DNA of 64,000 nucleotides from Nymphaea colorata. Its lineage: Eukaryota; Streptophyta; Magnoliopsida; Nymphaeales; Nymphaeaceae. The translations under genes and the position numbers were made by a program. The stretch is taken from the NCBI RefSeq assembly GCF_008831285.2, contig NW_022204507.1:3218452-3282451 (forward strand), written 5' to 3'. Numbering within the stretch: the stretch's first letter is position 1; each line of letters opens with the position of its first letter. Of the stretch, positions 32,470-44,283 are shown in pieces. The notes beneath the pieces are model-generated. The model ran no database searches and was not told where the DNA came from. It worked only from the letters and a program-made list of their open reading frames with translations.

Positions 32470-33695
32470 GCTTTTTTATAACATTGTGTATAATACGTAC
32501 ATATGTGATACCTATATACATTTACATATGGATACGTATTATATTATACATGTAATATGTATATAAGACATATATGCATGTATATGTATAATTTGTACAT
32601 ATGTAATGGTAATAGATGTTATATATATTATAAGTATTTTTCAATGTACATATTTATATATGTAAATATACACATATATATGTGTATAATGTTATACAAT
32701 AAGAATATAAGTACACATATATACATTTGTATATATTATATGTACATACATGTGAGAACATACAATATGTATACACTTATGAATATGTAGTACAATATGT
32801 ATACAAAATATATGTATGTTATGTGTATATTATATATGTAATACATTGTACCAATGTACATATAGTATGTTACAGTAAAAATATATTATATGTACTGGTA
32901 CATATATATAATATATGTATATATGTTTTGTATAGTAATACGTTATATGTATATGTTATATATACGTACATATGAGTACATACAATATGTATATAAAATA
33001 TATGTATGTTATGTGTATATTATATATGTAATACATTGTACCAATGTACATATAGTATGTTACAATAAAATATATTATATGTATAGGTGCATATATATAA
33101 TATATGTTATGTATAGTAATACGTTATATATACATTTGTACACACACACATATATATGTATGTATACACATATACATTATATATACATATATAATAGGTA
33201 TAATTTCAGCATATAGGTTCCTATACATATATATGTACATTTGTATATATACATTAATACATATGTGTATGTATGTCTATAACACATATATGTAAACGTA
33301 TGGACGTATATGTACATACTATATATATGTGCATATTAATATTATTTTATACATATATTTATGTATGGACATACATATATATATGTATACATGTGCATAT
33401 AATATACAAATATGTACTTATAATATTTGTACATATAACATATATGAATACATATATATACATATATATGTATTTACGTAATACTTACATATACATCTAA
33501 CATATATATGTACATATTTGTATTATATGTGTACATACATATGTACATTATGTGTGAATATATAGATATATATTACATACATGAATTAATATCTATATAT
33601 AAATATGTACAATGTCTACGACCATATATATGTTATGTATGCATTATACATACTATATATATTATATTATACATGTGTATACGCATATTACACAA

Positions 33696-33794
<99 letters not shown>

Positions 33795-34446
33795 TAATAT
33801 ATACATTTGTACGTGTGTATATTAGCATATATGTATATATATTATACGTATGTATGAATATTTATGTACAGATATATACCATATATGTGTGTATATTATA
33901 TATATGTATAATGTACAAACTTTATAAATATCTATGTGTATGTGCACGATGCAAAAATTATGTTGTTTGTAGGCCTTGCGCCTTAAAGTTCATAGATCTC
34001 AAATCAATTCTCATCCCTTCTAACTTGAGATCAATGACATGTAGATATATATTACATACATGTATTAATATCTTTATATAAATATGTACAATGTATAATA
34101 CCATTTATATGTTATGTATGCATTGTACGTATTATATATATTATATTATACATGTGTATACGCATATTACACAACACTATATGTACATATATATATGTAC
34201 ATAATATATACATTTGTATGTATATACATTAGCATATATGTATATATATTATACGTATGTATAAATATTTATATATCGATATATAGCATATATGTATATA
34301 TATTATATATATGTATAATGTACAAACTTTATAAATATATATGTGTATGTGCACTATGCAAAGATTATGTTGTTTGTAGGGCTTGCGTCATAAAGTTCAT
34401 AGATCTTAGATCAAATCTCAAACCTTGTAACTTGAGATCAATGCAT
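32470..34446. repeat. Two-kilobase TA/TG/CA-rich satellite-like field
   Basis: Almost pure tata/tatg/taca sequence with a pure TA run of about 91 bp (33699-33789). It contains a ~190-bp tandem duplication (32791-32980 and 32981-33136) and a longer one (33564-34042 and 34043-34446). All long frames here are Tyr/Ile/Met/Val strings and not genes. Confidence 0.93.
33564..34446. repeat. Tandem duplication (479 bp and 404 bp units)
   Basis: Both units start AGATATATATTACATACATG, share ACACAACACTATAT in the middle, and end with a non-repetitive stretch including AAAGTTCATAGATCT and ACTTGAGATCAATG. Most of the length difference is the TA expansion at 33699-33789, present only in the first unit. Confidence 0.9.
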
Positions 34447-34470
34447 TTAAAAGATAGTGGTGATCATAAG

Positions 34471-34840
34471 GGGGTGTTTGATGGCACTTCAAACTGGAAT
34501 TAGAATGAAAACTCTAGTTCTAGTTTGATTTTTAATTTGATAGTCTAGAGTTTTGAGTCTAATTTTCAAAACGATGTTTTTGACAAAATCACAATTTAAA
34601 GATTAAAATTGATGAAATAAAACCATGATGACATGTGCTCAATGAAAAATGAACAAATTATAAATTTAAGGAATCATAATTCGACCCGTCAGAATGGAAT
34701 CACGATTCCTAAATTTTGGTTCAAGAATGAAACTATAATCTTAAAATATAAAATCTTTGTTTCAGGATTCAATTCCCATTTCCTCGAAAAAAGAAAAATT
34801 TATATACATAATTATGCAATTCCGGCCTTGTCAAACAACC
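34471..34840. mobile_element. Candidate 370-bp MITE
   Basis: The left end GGGGTGTTTGATGGCA and right end CCTTGTCAAACAACC form imperfect inverted termini (GGGTGTTTGAT versus GGGTTGTTTGAC). ATAA flanks both sides. The size and the TGTTTGA terminus fit hAT-like MITEs of plants. No coding. Confidence 0.45.
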
Positions 34841-35430
34841 CATAAACGATCGTTTTCCAATCTGATATTTGTCAAAACAGTATATTTAAGCTAAATCCTT
34901 TGTTAAACCAGATACAATCGAGAGAGATCCAAAAACTGTCTGCCATCTAGACACATCTCTCTAATAACTTGCCCCCCCTTGATTGGAAGGGTCATTTCCC
35001 GAATCCCATCCTTGTTATGAGATAAACAACTCATAAGTTTAATCAATATGAAACACAAACAGAGAACCTTTCTATGGTTTTACCACACTGGATCCACTAA
35101 GGAAACGTTTTGAGTCCACTGGACCACAAAAGATGGAAAAGAAAAGCAAAGAAATGGGTTGACTATATCCAAGTGCACACATCATATGACGATTTTTGTC
35201 TGTTTTTTTTTGTCGTATTTTTTTCTCACATTTCCAAGTCAGATTCAACCTCACTCGCCTCATCCATACTGTAGTATTGGATTGGGGCTCGTCATTGAAT
35301 TCGACCCTTCCGTTTTTTTTTTGTTTCTCTCCTTTTGCCATTTCGGGAAGACAAGAAAGAGGAAGAGCGACTGACGTCTGCTCAGAGAGGAGGAAAGTGG
35401 GGGAGATGGAATAGGAGAAAGAGGGGAGAG
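34841..35430. other. Spacer without supported genes
   Basis: Includes T-rich and GA-rich stretches (35190-35230, 35390-35430) that could be 5' leader of the following exon-like segment. Confidence 0.4.
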
Positions 35431-35436
35431 GGAAAC

Positions 35437-35534
35437 ATGATCAGAGAAGGGAGCCATGGTTTCCACCAGGCACAGCTCTACATCGACAAAGCTTTCTATG
35501 CCATCGCCGGTGCCAAGAAGCAAGCATCTCAAGG
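35437..35534 (+). CDS. Possible first exon of an unrecognised protein
   Basis: An ATG frame reads MIREGSHGFHQAQLYIDKAF followed by YAIAGAKKQASQ, then meets a fair donor (CTCAAG/gtattcgg). It follows a GA-rich, 5'-leader-like stretch and has balanced amino-acid composition, unlike the surrounding low-complexity frames. I do not recognise the family and cannot place a second exon with confidence; the frame 35706-35972 downstream is a candidate. It may equally be a relic. Confidence 0.35.
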
Positions 35535-35705
35535 TATTCGGATGAAGCAAACCTTGCCTAAATCTTATTTGTTATTGTTTACCTATTCTTGGGTTTGCTG
35601 TTGACTCCAACATCTCATTTATGTGTTTTGTGGTTTTCATAGGGGTAGTTTTCTTCAGGGCTTGATTTTGGGGAATCAGGTGGAGAACTTGTTTTTCTTC
35701 GGGGA

Positions 35706-35972
35706 TTGATTTGGTGGAATCAGGCAGAGAAATCTCATCCAAAAGAGGTGCCGGTCGCACCGATGGGCAATGTGTGCAACTCGAAGGAATTGGCACCGTC
35801 GTCTTCACGGTACCAGCTCCCCTCTGACCCGACGACCAGTTCTGTGGAAGATCCGGCACCAGCTGAAACCCCAGCTTCCAATCCAGATGCCGCGGTTGAC
35901 AAACCATTCATGATGCCACCTCCTTCACCTGGTTTGTATCCCGAGTTCTACATGTGCCACTTGGGAGAATGA
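35706..35972 (+). pseudogene. Pro/Ala/Ser-rich frame of unknown family
   Basis: 88-codon plus frame with SSVEDPAPAETPASNPDAAV and PFMMPPPSPG, ending EFYMCHLGE. The last dozen codons belong to a segment also present in both 5-kb duplicated copies (see 35933-36098), so the frame is at least partly a mosaic. Function unknown. Confidence 0.3.
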
Positions 35973-36098
35973 TAATTGCGAAAACTGGCCTTCAGTAATC
36001 CTTTTTCCGTTTTGCTTATTGTGGGTTATGGCTTCTGCATTAGAGAAAGTGAATACAGTGCCATCGACATGGAATAATATTGATGAAAAGGACGCCTA
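35933..36098. repeat. Third copy of a ~155-bp segment found at 4084-4250 and 60827-61003
   Basis: Shares GAGTTCTACATGTGCCACTT, GTTTTGCTTATTGTGGGTT and AGTGCCATCGACATG in the same order, with substitutions and small indels. Older than the A/B duplication judging by divergence. Confidence 0.85.
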
Positions 36099-38860
36099 AT
36101 TTGGAATAATCAATTGTATGGGGAAGACTTATATCATAGTATCTGTAGGTATTTTCCCCAACCCACTTCATTATTGCTGATCGGCTTTAGGTCATGTATT
36201 GGGAGGTTTTTAGTGCCACAATTTGGTCAGGTTTCAGTTGTAGGCATCAGGTGGATCGGTTGCATGTAGTCCTGATTTCATCAACTAACATGGACTGGAG
36301 GTCTGTTCAGGGATTTATGTGTTTATAAAGTATGGTGCCTTCATTTCAATTAAGTTTTCATGCTCGTCAAGAATGTTAGTGTTGTATGTTGTTGCTGTGG
36401 ATAGGAAATTTTGGAAATCTATGTTTGTTTCAGGCGAAACAGTTTCCTGAGTTCTTAGCTTAGTCATTTTTTTCTCTGATGTGGATTCAAGAGTTTTGAG
36501 ATTCACCTCATCGCTTGGTCATGTTTCACAAGGTAGAACCTAACCTCTAGGGTTATGATTTGTAGTCAACGAATGAAAATCAGTTCTCTAAGTGGTGCAG
36601 CTTGGTTCAGGCATTTCATAGATATCTCAAACAGGAAGCAAGTCAACATATCATGCAAAGGAAGGTCATGGTAAGGAGTAGGTAGATGACATAAATAAAG
36701 TCAAGTCCATGACACCTCCATGTTTGACAACATTGTGTTTGGATGTTTTCTGCTAATGCTTTATTAGTTTGTGGTCAAGAACATATTTTGCAAAGTCCTC
36801 ATGTAACCAGGGCACAAGACTGATCAACTATGCTGGATAGTCGTACATTTAGAGTCTAACAGAGTCCAATCCCATAATTGTCATGATCATGCACTTGATG
36901 ATTTTACAATATCCACCACATTGGATTGGTATAGAAGTCCCTAGGAGAGTTGGTGAAGTTCTTTTTTCTACCCAACCAACCTATGCTATTTTGCATTCAC
37001 CCTCTTCTTTAAAGTAGAATTCCTTCCTCTTGGTTATATACCATTTGATGTTAAGAATTTTTGTAAAAGTGATAATTTTCAGTTTTGCTTAAAAACATTT
37101 TAAAAGTATCTTCTCGCACAATGATGTGGCTTTTCTTTATTCTTAGTACCTCCTTGAGCGGAAGGATAAAATTTCAAATTTCTGTTGCCAAACAATGGAA
37201 GAGATCCTGAATATGAGCAGTAAGGAAAGGTCCTGTAAAGTTGAGAAAGTCGAGACTAGGTGTTTGCCAAAGCTGAATGCAAGAGAAAGAAAAAAAAAAA
37301 GAAGGAAAAAAAGCAAAAGGTGTTTGCCAAGAGATGAAAGACATGAAGGCAGAACTTGCAGGAATTGAATGTGAAAATCTTTGGTAGATGTGCGGTCCTA
37401 GGGCCAATATCTTCTCCTATTTTTTATTACATAAGATGCTGAAGATGATTGTTTTATGTTCATATTTTGGAAAGTGGAAGGCATCCGTTCTAGAGATTTG
37501 ACGACATTGACGCAAAATGAATCATAATGCTTGTACAATAGGTGCCATGTGTAAATGAAGGCCATATTATTTGCGCAACACAAGCACTCATGCTTATTAG
37601 TTAAATTGTTCATTTTTTAACTATTTCAAACTAAAACTTGACATCTTTAGTCATAGGAGGAACTAACCAGTCTCCTTTGGTCATAAAATATGTTTGTCAT
37701 TTCATTTCCAATCCCCTTTGGCCTTGAAAAATGTTGGCCATTCCATTACCAAACCATTAGTCCATTCATGGAATAGATGAAACTCCTCAAACCTAGTCAA
37801 CTCATGTTGATTGTGATGAATTTCATTTCTTTGTGTCAAGAGATGCATATCATTTAGGATAAGTGATTAAGCCTGGCCCATTATTCCATCTTAACTGAGT
37901 GTCTTCAACATAACCCAGACTTAGGGTTGAGTCTGTCATAGGACACATCTTATCTCTTTTCAAAAGGACCAATCAATTTTGTAGTCTATTTTGAACTGTG
38001 ACATTTTTGAAAGGTTCTATTGATCGAAGTTGCATGGGTTTTGAGTTTTATGTCCTCAAGTCCTTCATGGTTTTAGACGAGCATAATGCTCAATTTCTCT
38101 TGTATCATGTTAGTGTCAGATTAGTTGAATAGATCCTTTAGTTAGCTATTGCACATGTCCAGCGGTTAAGGTCATTGGTTTGATTTGTATTCAGTAGGAT
38201 CCTATTTTGATTTAGTTTGATTATTTAGTTTTGTTGGGTTGGGCAATTGTTTTCTGCTTTAATGGTTTCCTGCATAGTGTCATGTTTAGTTTTAATTTCA
38301 TTGTGACATGGATTGTTTAGGTGCTTTATTGTCTTCGGTTCTTCGTTTTCCTTTTTCAATGCCTTCACTTGTGTTGCGGACCGACTATTCTTCAGCGCAA
38401 CGCTTGCCAAATAGGTTTGAAAAAGTCAGCCCGTGACAACTTGATTCTTTTGATAAAGATAATCTGGTCAAATTCATGGGTGTGTGTCACATTCTGATAG
38501 AGTCTTTGAATTGCATATCATACATTGTTATGATACAATCATGTGTTTGTTAACATGGAAGTGTACATTCTAAAAATATGTGAATCTATTTTGTTCATAT
38601 CCAACTCGCTTATGATACAATCATGTGTTAATTTACATTTTAAAAATATGCCAAGGTCTGTCTCTAGAGTGGTAGAAAAGTTTTATTTTCTTAGTTATTT
38701 CAGTAGGGAGAAGAAACTGAACTACTGGTTGGTTTGAAGAATGGAGGTAATTGTGCTTGAATTATTCATTGCCTACTGTCATACTCTTTTGACTTTGGTT
38801 TTATTCCTCTTTCAATTTCCTGTTTCTTTCTTTTCTTTCAATAATGATTATTGTTATTTT
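36099..38860. other. Intron- or spacer-like DNA, no supported gene
   Basis: T-rich on the plus strand with short frames only. A word around ATGATACAATCATGTGT recurs at about 38530 and 38613. Confidence 0.5.
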
Positions 38861-39306
38861 GCACAGCTTATAGGTGAGGCAACTTTGGAGGTTCATGCCG
38901 TAAGTGCCACTGTCCTTTTCTCCTTTGATCATAAATTATTAGTGCAGAATCTAGCACTTCAAGCAAAAAAAAAGTGTTCTACAATGATATAATTGAAGTT
39001 GTTGAATCTGGTGGATTTCTTAGTGTGCAATTTCTGGTCACTACTATTTACTCTTGTTTTAGGTGGTAAACATGATGGTTGGAAAAGTGGATGACTGGAA
39101 GCTTCTTTTGATCATATTTAATGCAAGCTTTCTATAATGGGCATATTGAAGAAAAAAAAACGTGAGTTTACATTGTGCAGTTTCTGGATTCATAGATGTC
39201 CAAAACATTTGTAGGTTATGCAAATAGATGGAGGTCCTTAGTTGCAGCTTCCTTGCTTGTGCTTATAATTTTCTAACCTTTTTCTTTGTTCTTTTTCTAC
39301 ATGCAG

Positions 39307-39420
39307 CTTACTACTTTGGATATTTGAAGGATATATTTGGTTTAAACAAATCTAAAGCGGAAAGGATTATGCTTGATGTTTTCTCTGTATTCTACCTTAG
39401 ACGGCTTTCAAAGGCATTTT
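39307..39420 (+). pseudogene. Unrecognised exon-like segment
   Basis: After an acceptor-like tract (ttctacatgcag) a frame reads YYFGYLKDIFGLNKSKAERI then VFYLRRLSKAF, an amphipathic, lysine-rich composition typical of real coding DNA. No confident family match and no confirmed partner exon; 38868-38899 (LIGEATLEVHA between CAG and gtaag) may belong to the same former gene. Confidence 0.3.
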
Positions 39421-40221
39421 CTCAAGAGAATTGGAGAGAGCAACTAGCAAAGGAACTTTCCTTCGCAGTGAACTGCATTTTGATCCAGTTCTTTCATCTG
39501 AAGATTCCTCCATGTATTTTTTAAGGGCATCTTTATTAATTTTAGAATTGCAGGTCAGCCCAACCCCCATGTTTATAATGGGGGATTCAGAGAAGATGTT
39601 GTACATGCATACAGTGAGACGTAAGCATTCTCTCTCCATGTTCAAAATGTGTCATGGCTTGGAGCCTCACCGATATTCCATTCTTGCTTTTTCATAATGT
39701 TTTTATCTCAATATTGGTAATTGAAATTGTCCTCAAAGCTTACAAATTTTCTGAATGAAATCTTTTATGGTCTGCAACAATTATTTTGATGACATTTTAT
39801 TTCAATCATGAACTCACTAACACAGTCCTCTGTCATATATGTTCAACAGTTTCTATTTTTCATTGTTTAGAGAAAACAAGCAGGGGACTTGCATTGTGCC
39901 AGTATCACTAGTTCTTTCCACACCAAATCTGATCTCTTTCTATAAATGTAAGTGTGACTGGTTGAGCTTTCACATCAGTGAACTGGTTATGGCAAGTTCT
40001 TTTTTCTTGTACAAGATTACTTAATACTGCATCACATGAGCATGATCACTGTCCTCACTTGATTTTGCTGTGATAAGATACATCTCTTAAGATCACATGG
40101 ACTTCTTGGAATGAATTTTAGCTTTTATCCCACGCATCTGATGTGAGTGCTCTGATCGGCACATCTTCATTTGTGTTGAAATCTGGTACTTTTGATCACC
40201 GATATGTATGTTTTGGTTCAG

Positions 40222-41240
40222 ATGGGAGAAACTTGGTAAGTCCTCTATTTGGATATGACTTCTGGTATCAGCCCTGACACAAGACCCTGATTAGTTCAGC
40301 ATGCGGAGCACCAAAATGTTTTACAAAAGGATTCAGTCTCCAACATGTAGAAGACGGTTGCTATGAAGACGTCTACATGTATACAGCTGGCCCGATGGTG
40401 AACTGAAACAGACTGGACCTTGGTAACTCAGATCTCCTACCTTTGGAGGTCAGTGTGACAGTGTCAAATATCGTCGCCCTGAAAAGTGCACGCTATGCTT
40501 GATATGATCATCTATTGTACTGGCTATTACTTATGACTAGTTTGATACTGTCCTGCAGATTCTATACAGGTTGCATTGGGTCTGCATTAAGCAGCAACAT
40601 GATTAGGTTTTTCCAGACTCCAAGTGGATCATGGAGCCATGAGGTACCATTTGCTGATGTTCACATTACTATAAGTGTGCATATGTGAGAGAGTACTAGA
40701 GAGAGAGGGGGTCCTAAATTGCTTGTTTGTTTCTTCTATGTTGCAATATCTGTGACACCTTTCGGAATTGGATTATGCGCGACATGCCAGGACATATAAC
40801 TGATTTTGTTATCTCACTGGATGATCACTTCCTTTACCTCTCAAACTGGCTGCATGGTGATGTCAGGCAATACAACATTGAGGACCCTTCAAAGCTTATT
40901 TTTGACTGGACATCTATGGGTTGGTGGACTCATTCAGAAGGGAAGCCAGATAGTTGCAGTATCTATAGATGGACTGGAGTCTCAGTTTGATGTTCCTGAA
41001 GTAAAAGTGTGTTTAAGTCATTGTTGTTCTTACCTTTTCTTGCTTTCCTGAGGGAAACAGACTCAGAGGTTGGCCACAAATGATCCGGTTGAGCTTGGAT
41101 GGTAAGAGATTGTAGGTGACTAACTCACTCTTTAGCAGATGGGATTGGCAATTCTATCCAGAGATCTTGGAGGAGGGCTCACATATGCTGCAGATTGACA
41201 TGGACACAGAGAAGGGTGGATTGCTCAAGAACCACACGGA
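40222..41240 (+). pseudogene. Selenium-binding protein (SBP1 family) 3'-half pseudogene
   Basis: Four exon pieces match the C-terminal half of plant selenium-binding protein (cytosolic methanethiol oxidase family). Exon a, 40222-40448, contains SPLFGYDFWYQP, GAPKCFTKGFSLQHV and DLGNSDLLPLE. Exon b, 40559-40643, contains SALSSNMIRFFQTPSGSWSH. Exon c, about 40744-41006, contains [20 protein letters not shown] and [15 protein letters not shown], then shifts frame to [16 protein letters not shown]. Exon d, about 41053-41240, contains LRGWPQMIRLSLDGKRL and [15 protein letters not shown]. Damage: stop 40275-40277 (family Arg codon, CGA to TGA), stop 41113-41115 (family Tyr), several frameshifts, and loss of the acceptor AG before exon c. 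Introns are retained, so it arose by DNA duplication. The 5' half was not found. Confidence 0.9.
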
Positions 41241-42295
41241 AATAAGATGCATATTCAAACAAGAGTGCCCATTATGTTGAAGTACCACATGGGAATTGCT
41301 CAAGAAGCTCAACACCTTGGATTGTTGGATTAATTTGGAGATTTCAAAGAGGTGGCATGCCAACATTGTAGATAAGTTTTCAAATACAAAAGTAGATGTC
41401 TTCGTCGCATGTTCTCCCTCCATCGCATGTTCTCCCACCTTCACGAATGAAAAATGTTTCCCATCAAAGAAATGACAGTGAAAATTTTTTCCCAATTCTT
41501 TTTTTTTTTGTCCCACACCATCCTAGAAAGAGGACAAAAAGATGGATTGGGTTGCGGGCCACTTGAGTACAAAGTCAAGAACGGAATGCAGCAAAACTAG
41601 CCCATCCATATCAAGGTATAGTGGACAAGGCTCGAGCTGTCCAACCCCATCAAAGCACAGATTGAATCCTTTGTGGTTACTACAGGTTCTAACTAGAGGA
41701 AAGATCAGTGTTTCGGGACCAGGCTAAGACTCACTTATAAAATGGCAGTGGCCCGGAGGGTAGTGGAGAACGGGCAAGTGGCCCGGAGGGAAGTGGAGAA
41801 CAGGCAAATGACCGAGGATGAGAGAGAGAGAGAGAAGAGGACTTTGGGGGGAAAAAGGATGAGGAAGATTTATGATAAAAAAAGAAGCAACACAAAATAG
41901 TGCTGGGTGGGTGAGCCTCTGTCTGTGTGTGAAATGTGTAAGAGGGTGTTACATGCCTGCCTGACGTTCACTGCAGATGAGATGCCAAGGTGTAACAGGA
42001 ATCAATGACAGCGATGAGGGAGACAACGGCACTGAACAAGCAAAGGCCAGCCAAAGCACCGGCAGCCGTGGCAGTGGCGGTGGCAGACGCAGGAGGAGGA
42101 AGAGACATACACGAGTTAGACTCTTGAAACCATCTGCTTCTCCCCTCTTTTCTCTCTCTGCTGGAAGATTGATCAAGAAGTTTGCGGTTTTCCTTTTTCT
42201 AGTCTTGGCATTGTTACTTGTTTTAGTTTGCCCTACAAATACTCTTCGTGGGCTCAGAGTTTGTTCTAGTTAAATGTTGTTTCTGGTTGGAGGAG
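41241..42295. other. Spacer; upstream region of the VAL-like exon
   Basis: Contains a GA run near 41820 and a purine-rich stretch. The frame 41977-42273 includes an RRRRRKR run but is not supported as a gene. The last part could be promoter or leader of the VAL-like first exon. Confidence 0.35.
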
Positions 42296-44283
42296 ATGGC
42301 TGCGCCTTCCTCTTTCTCGAAGACCTGCTTCAAGCCGAAGTGTGGTGCCTCGTCATCGGAGAGGTGGTGGAAAGGATGGAGATTAAGGTCCAGCGACGTG
42401 GCCGAGCTCTGTGACCACTGTGAGTATGTTCTTTTTCCTCTGTTTCATTCTTTTTTCGTCTGGTCGTTGCCCGTCAAGGAGATCAGCGTAAAGAAGACAT
42501 CCCTGTCGTTCTTGAAACAATTTTTTACATCCTCGTTGGGACGATTAAGTTGATGGATGCTGGAATTTTCTGTGTATAAAATTTCCTCAGGGTACAAAGG
42601 ATCGTGATTCGCCAGAAATGTGAATTTTATTTTTCTTGAAGCTTTTTCTCGTTAATAATTTTCGGCAGAGTGACCAGTTTGCCGCCTTTGGAATCACATG
42701 GTTTTCTCTAAGTTGTCGCACTGAAACTGTTAGGAATTTTGAAGGGCTAGATTTAATATTGGATTTGACCCATCACGACATTTTCCGCACAAATGTACAT
42801 GTTGATATCTATAGATTCATATATCAGAATTCAAGGCTCCCTTAAGATGAGGTCTACTTTTCTCTCTTAAGTTTTATCCTATGCATTCTCTTGGGATCTG
42901 CATAAGAATGCCGAAATCAATTTATTTTCATATTCTCCAGTGGAATTACATCAGCGTCCGCTTGAAAAAAACATAGATATCTGGCTTTTTCTTTCTGTGA
43001 ATTTTTTACGGAGTCTGTATGTGTGGAGTGTATGCCCATGGTGATGATGTGCTGGGTGTCACGCATTGGAGCTGATTCGATAGGGAAAGCTATATGTCTT
43101 ACTGTGGAAGCCTTCACTTTTCTTTTGATTTGGTGTGGAAGTCGATCATTTCTTGGTTATTGAAGTGGTGGTGTGCAGAAAATGTGGTTTCTCTTTCCCT
43201 GTTCTAGGCAAATTTTGTAAAGAATGAAGCTCTCTTATTTGTTTCAGTGCATGTAGATGCAAATACCTTTTTAATTTTGCATCTGGCCTGTAAAGTGGGA
43301 CACTATTTTTCCTCTGATGGAATGCAGCATCGGTCGGCTACCCCCTTTTTTGTTGAGTGCTGGAGAGTTGGTTAGATGTCATACTTGTCCCTAATGAACC
43401 TTTGCCTGTCGTTGTGGTGATTGTGAAGAGTTGTCCATCACTAGCAGCTATTGGTCGCTAGAGAACAATTTTATCTTTTAGAATTTTGTATGCATAGAGG
43501 AATGAGGCTCCTTTGCTGTTGCTAGATTTGGATATTACCAAGTTATCACACCATTTGGGGATTTCATGTTACATGCGGATCTATTATATTTTTCCTATTT
43601 TTGATGCTTTTTCTGTAGAGAATTTCGTCAGAATCATTTTCTTTACTCATAGTCCATCTTTGAACCTCTTTTGAAAACTTTATCTCCATGGCGTTAACTG
43701 TTTTTGGTTTTTTCTTCTTTTCTTTTAATCACTTAGGAAGCAGTAACCAATATTCTGCCACATTCTGTTGATAACTCTTTTTTGATCTTGTAGTTCTGCG
43801 TATGATGAGTTAAGGTTTTGTGAAGATTTTCATTTCGATGCTTCTGGTGGAGGAACTGTGAGACATGTGGAAAGGTTAGAAACTGGGATGTAACACCAAC
43901 TCTAGTTTCCCTGTGTTAAAAATATGAAAATGCTCTCACCTACTTCTCGTGCATCAAAGTGTAGCAAGTTGAAGAACCTACAAATGGAAGTGGCTACACT
44001 TTTTGTGATGAATTGCACTAATATCTGTTGTGATGCTTGAGAACACAAGCATCATCTTGTATTTTCTTATTTAGAAAGCAGTTAGATACGTTCAGGTTCC
44101 ATTATGTCAAAAACTGTAGCCCTAAGTTGTTTTTGGAATTACTTTAAAAATTTTTTACCTTAACAAAATGTTTCTTATTCCAGCATTTACATTGTGGGTG
44201 CATCATTTCAGCTCATACATTCTTGCTCCTGGATGTTGGTGGAATAGAATGCATTTCTTGTGCCAAGACAAGTGTGCTTAATG
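42296..44283 (+). pseudogene. VAL/HSI2-type B3 repressor, N-terminal zinc-finger exons only
   Basis: Exon 1 (42296-42419) starts MAAPSSFSKTCFKPKCGASS and contains WKGWRLRSSDVAELCDHC, the conserved start of VAL1/VAL2 proteins, which silence seed-maturation genes. Exon 2 (43794-43874) reads SAYDELRFCEDFHFDASG, then in the next frame WRNCETCGK. Exon 3 (44184 to about 44283) reads HLHCGCIISAHTFLLLDVGG then IECISCAK. Together these form the PHD-like zinc domain, with spacing as in the family. Faults: the exon 1/exon 2 junction does not preserve frame, and exon 2 has a one-base deletion (GGTGG). No B3, CW or EAR exons follow before 45 kb. Either a truncated pseudogene or a locus with sequence errors. 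Confidence 0.82.

Noticed and set aside
32470-34100. Many 60-158-codon plus-strand frames
   Set aside because: They are translations of the TA/TG-rich field (Tyr-Ile-Met strings), including one dominated by a pure TA run.
41977-42273. Arg-rich 98-codon plus frame upstream of the VAL-like exon
   Set aside because: It lies in a purine-rich leader-like stretch, ends just before the VAL start in another frame, and has no recognisable family.
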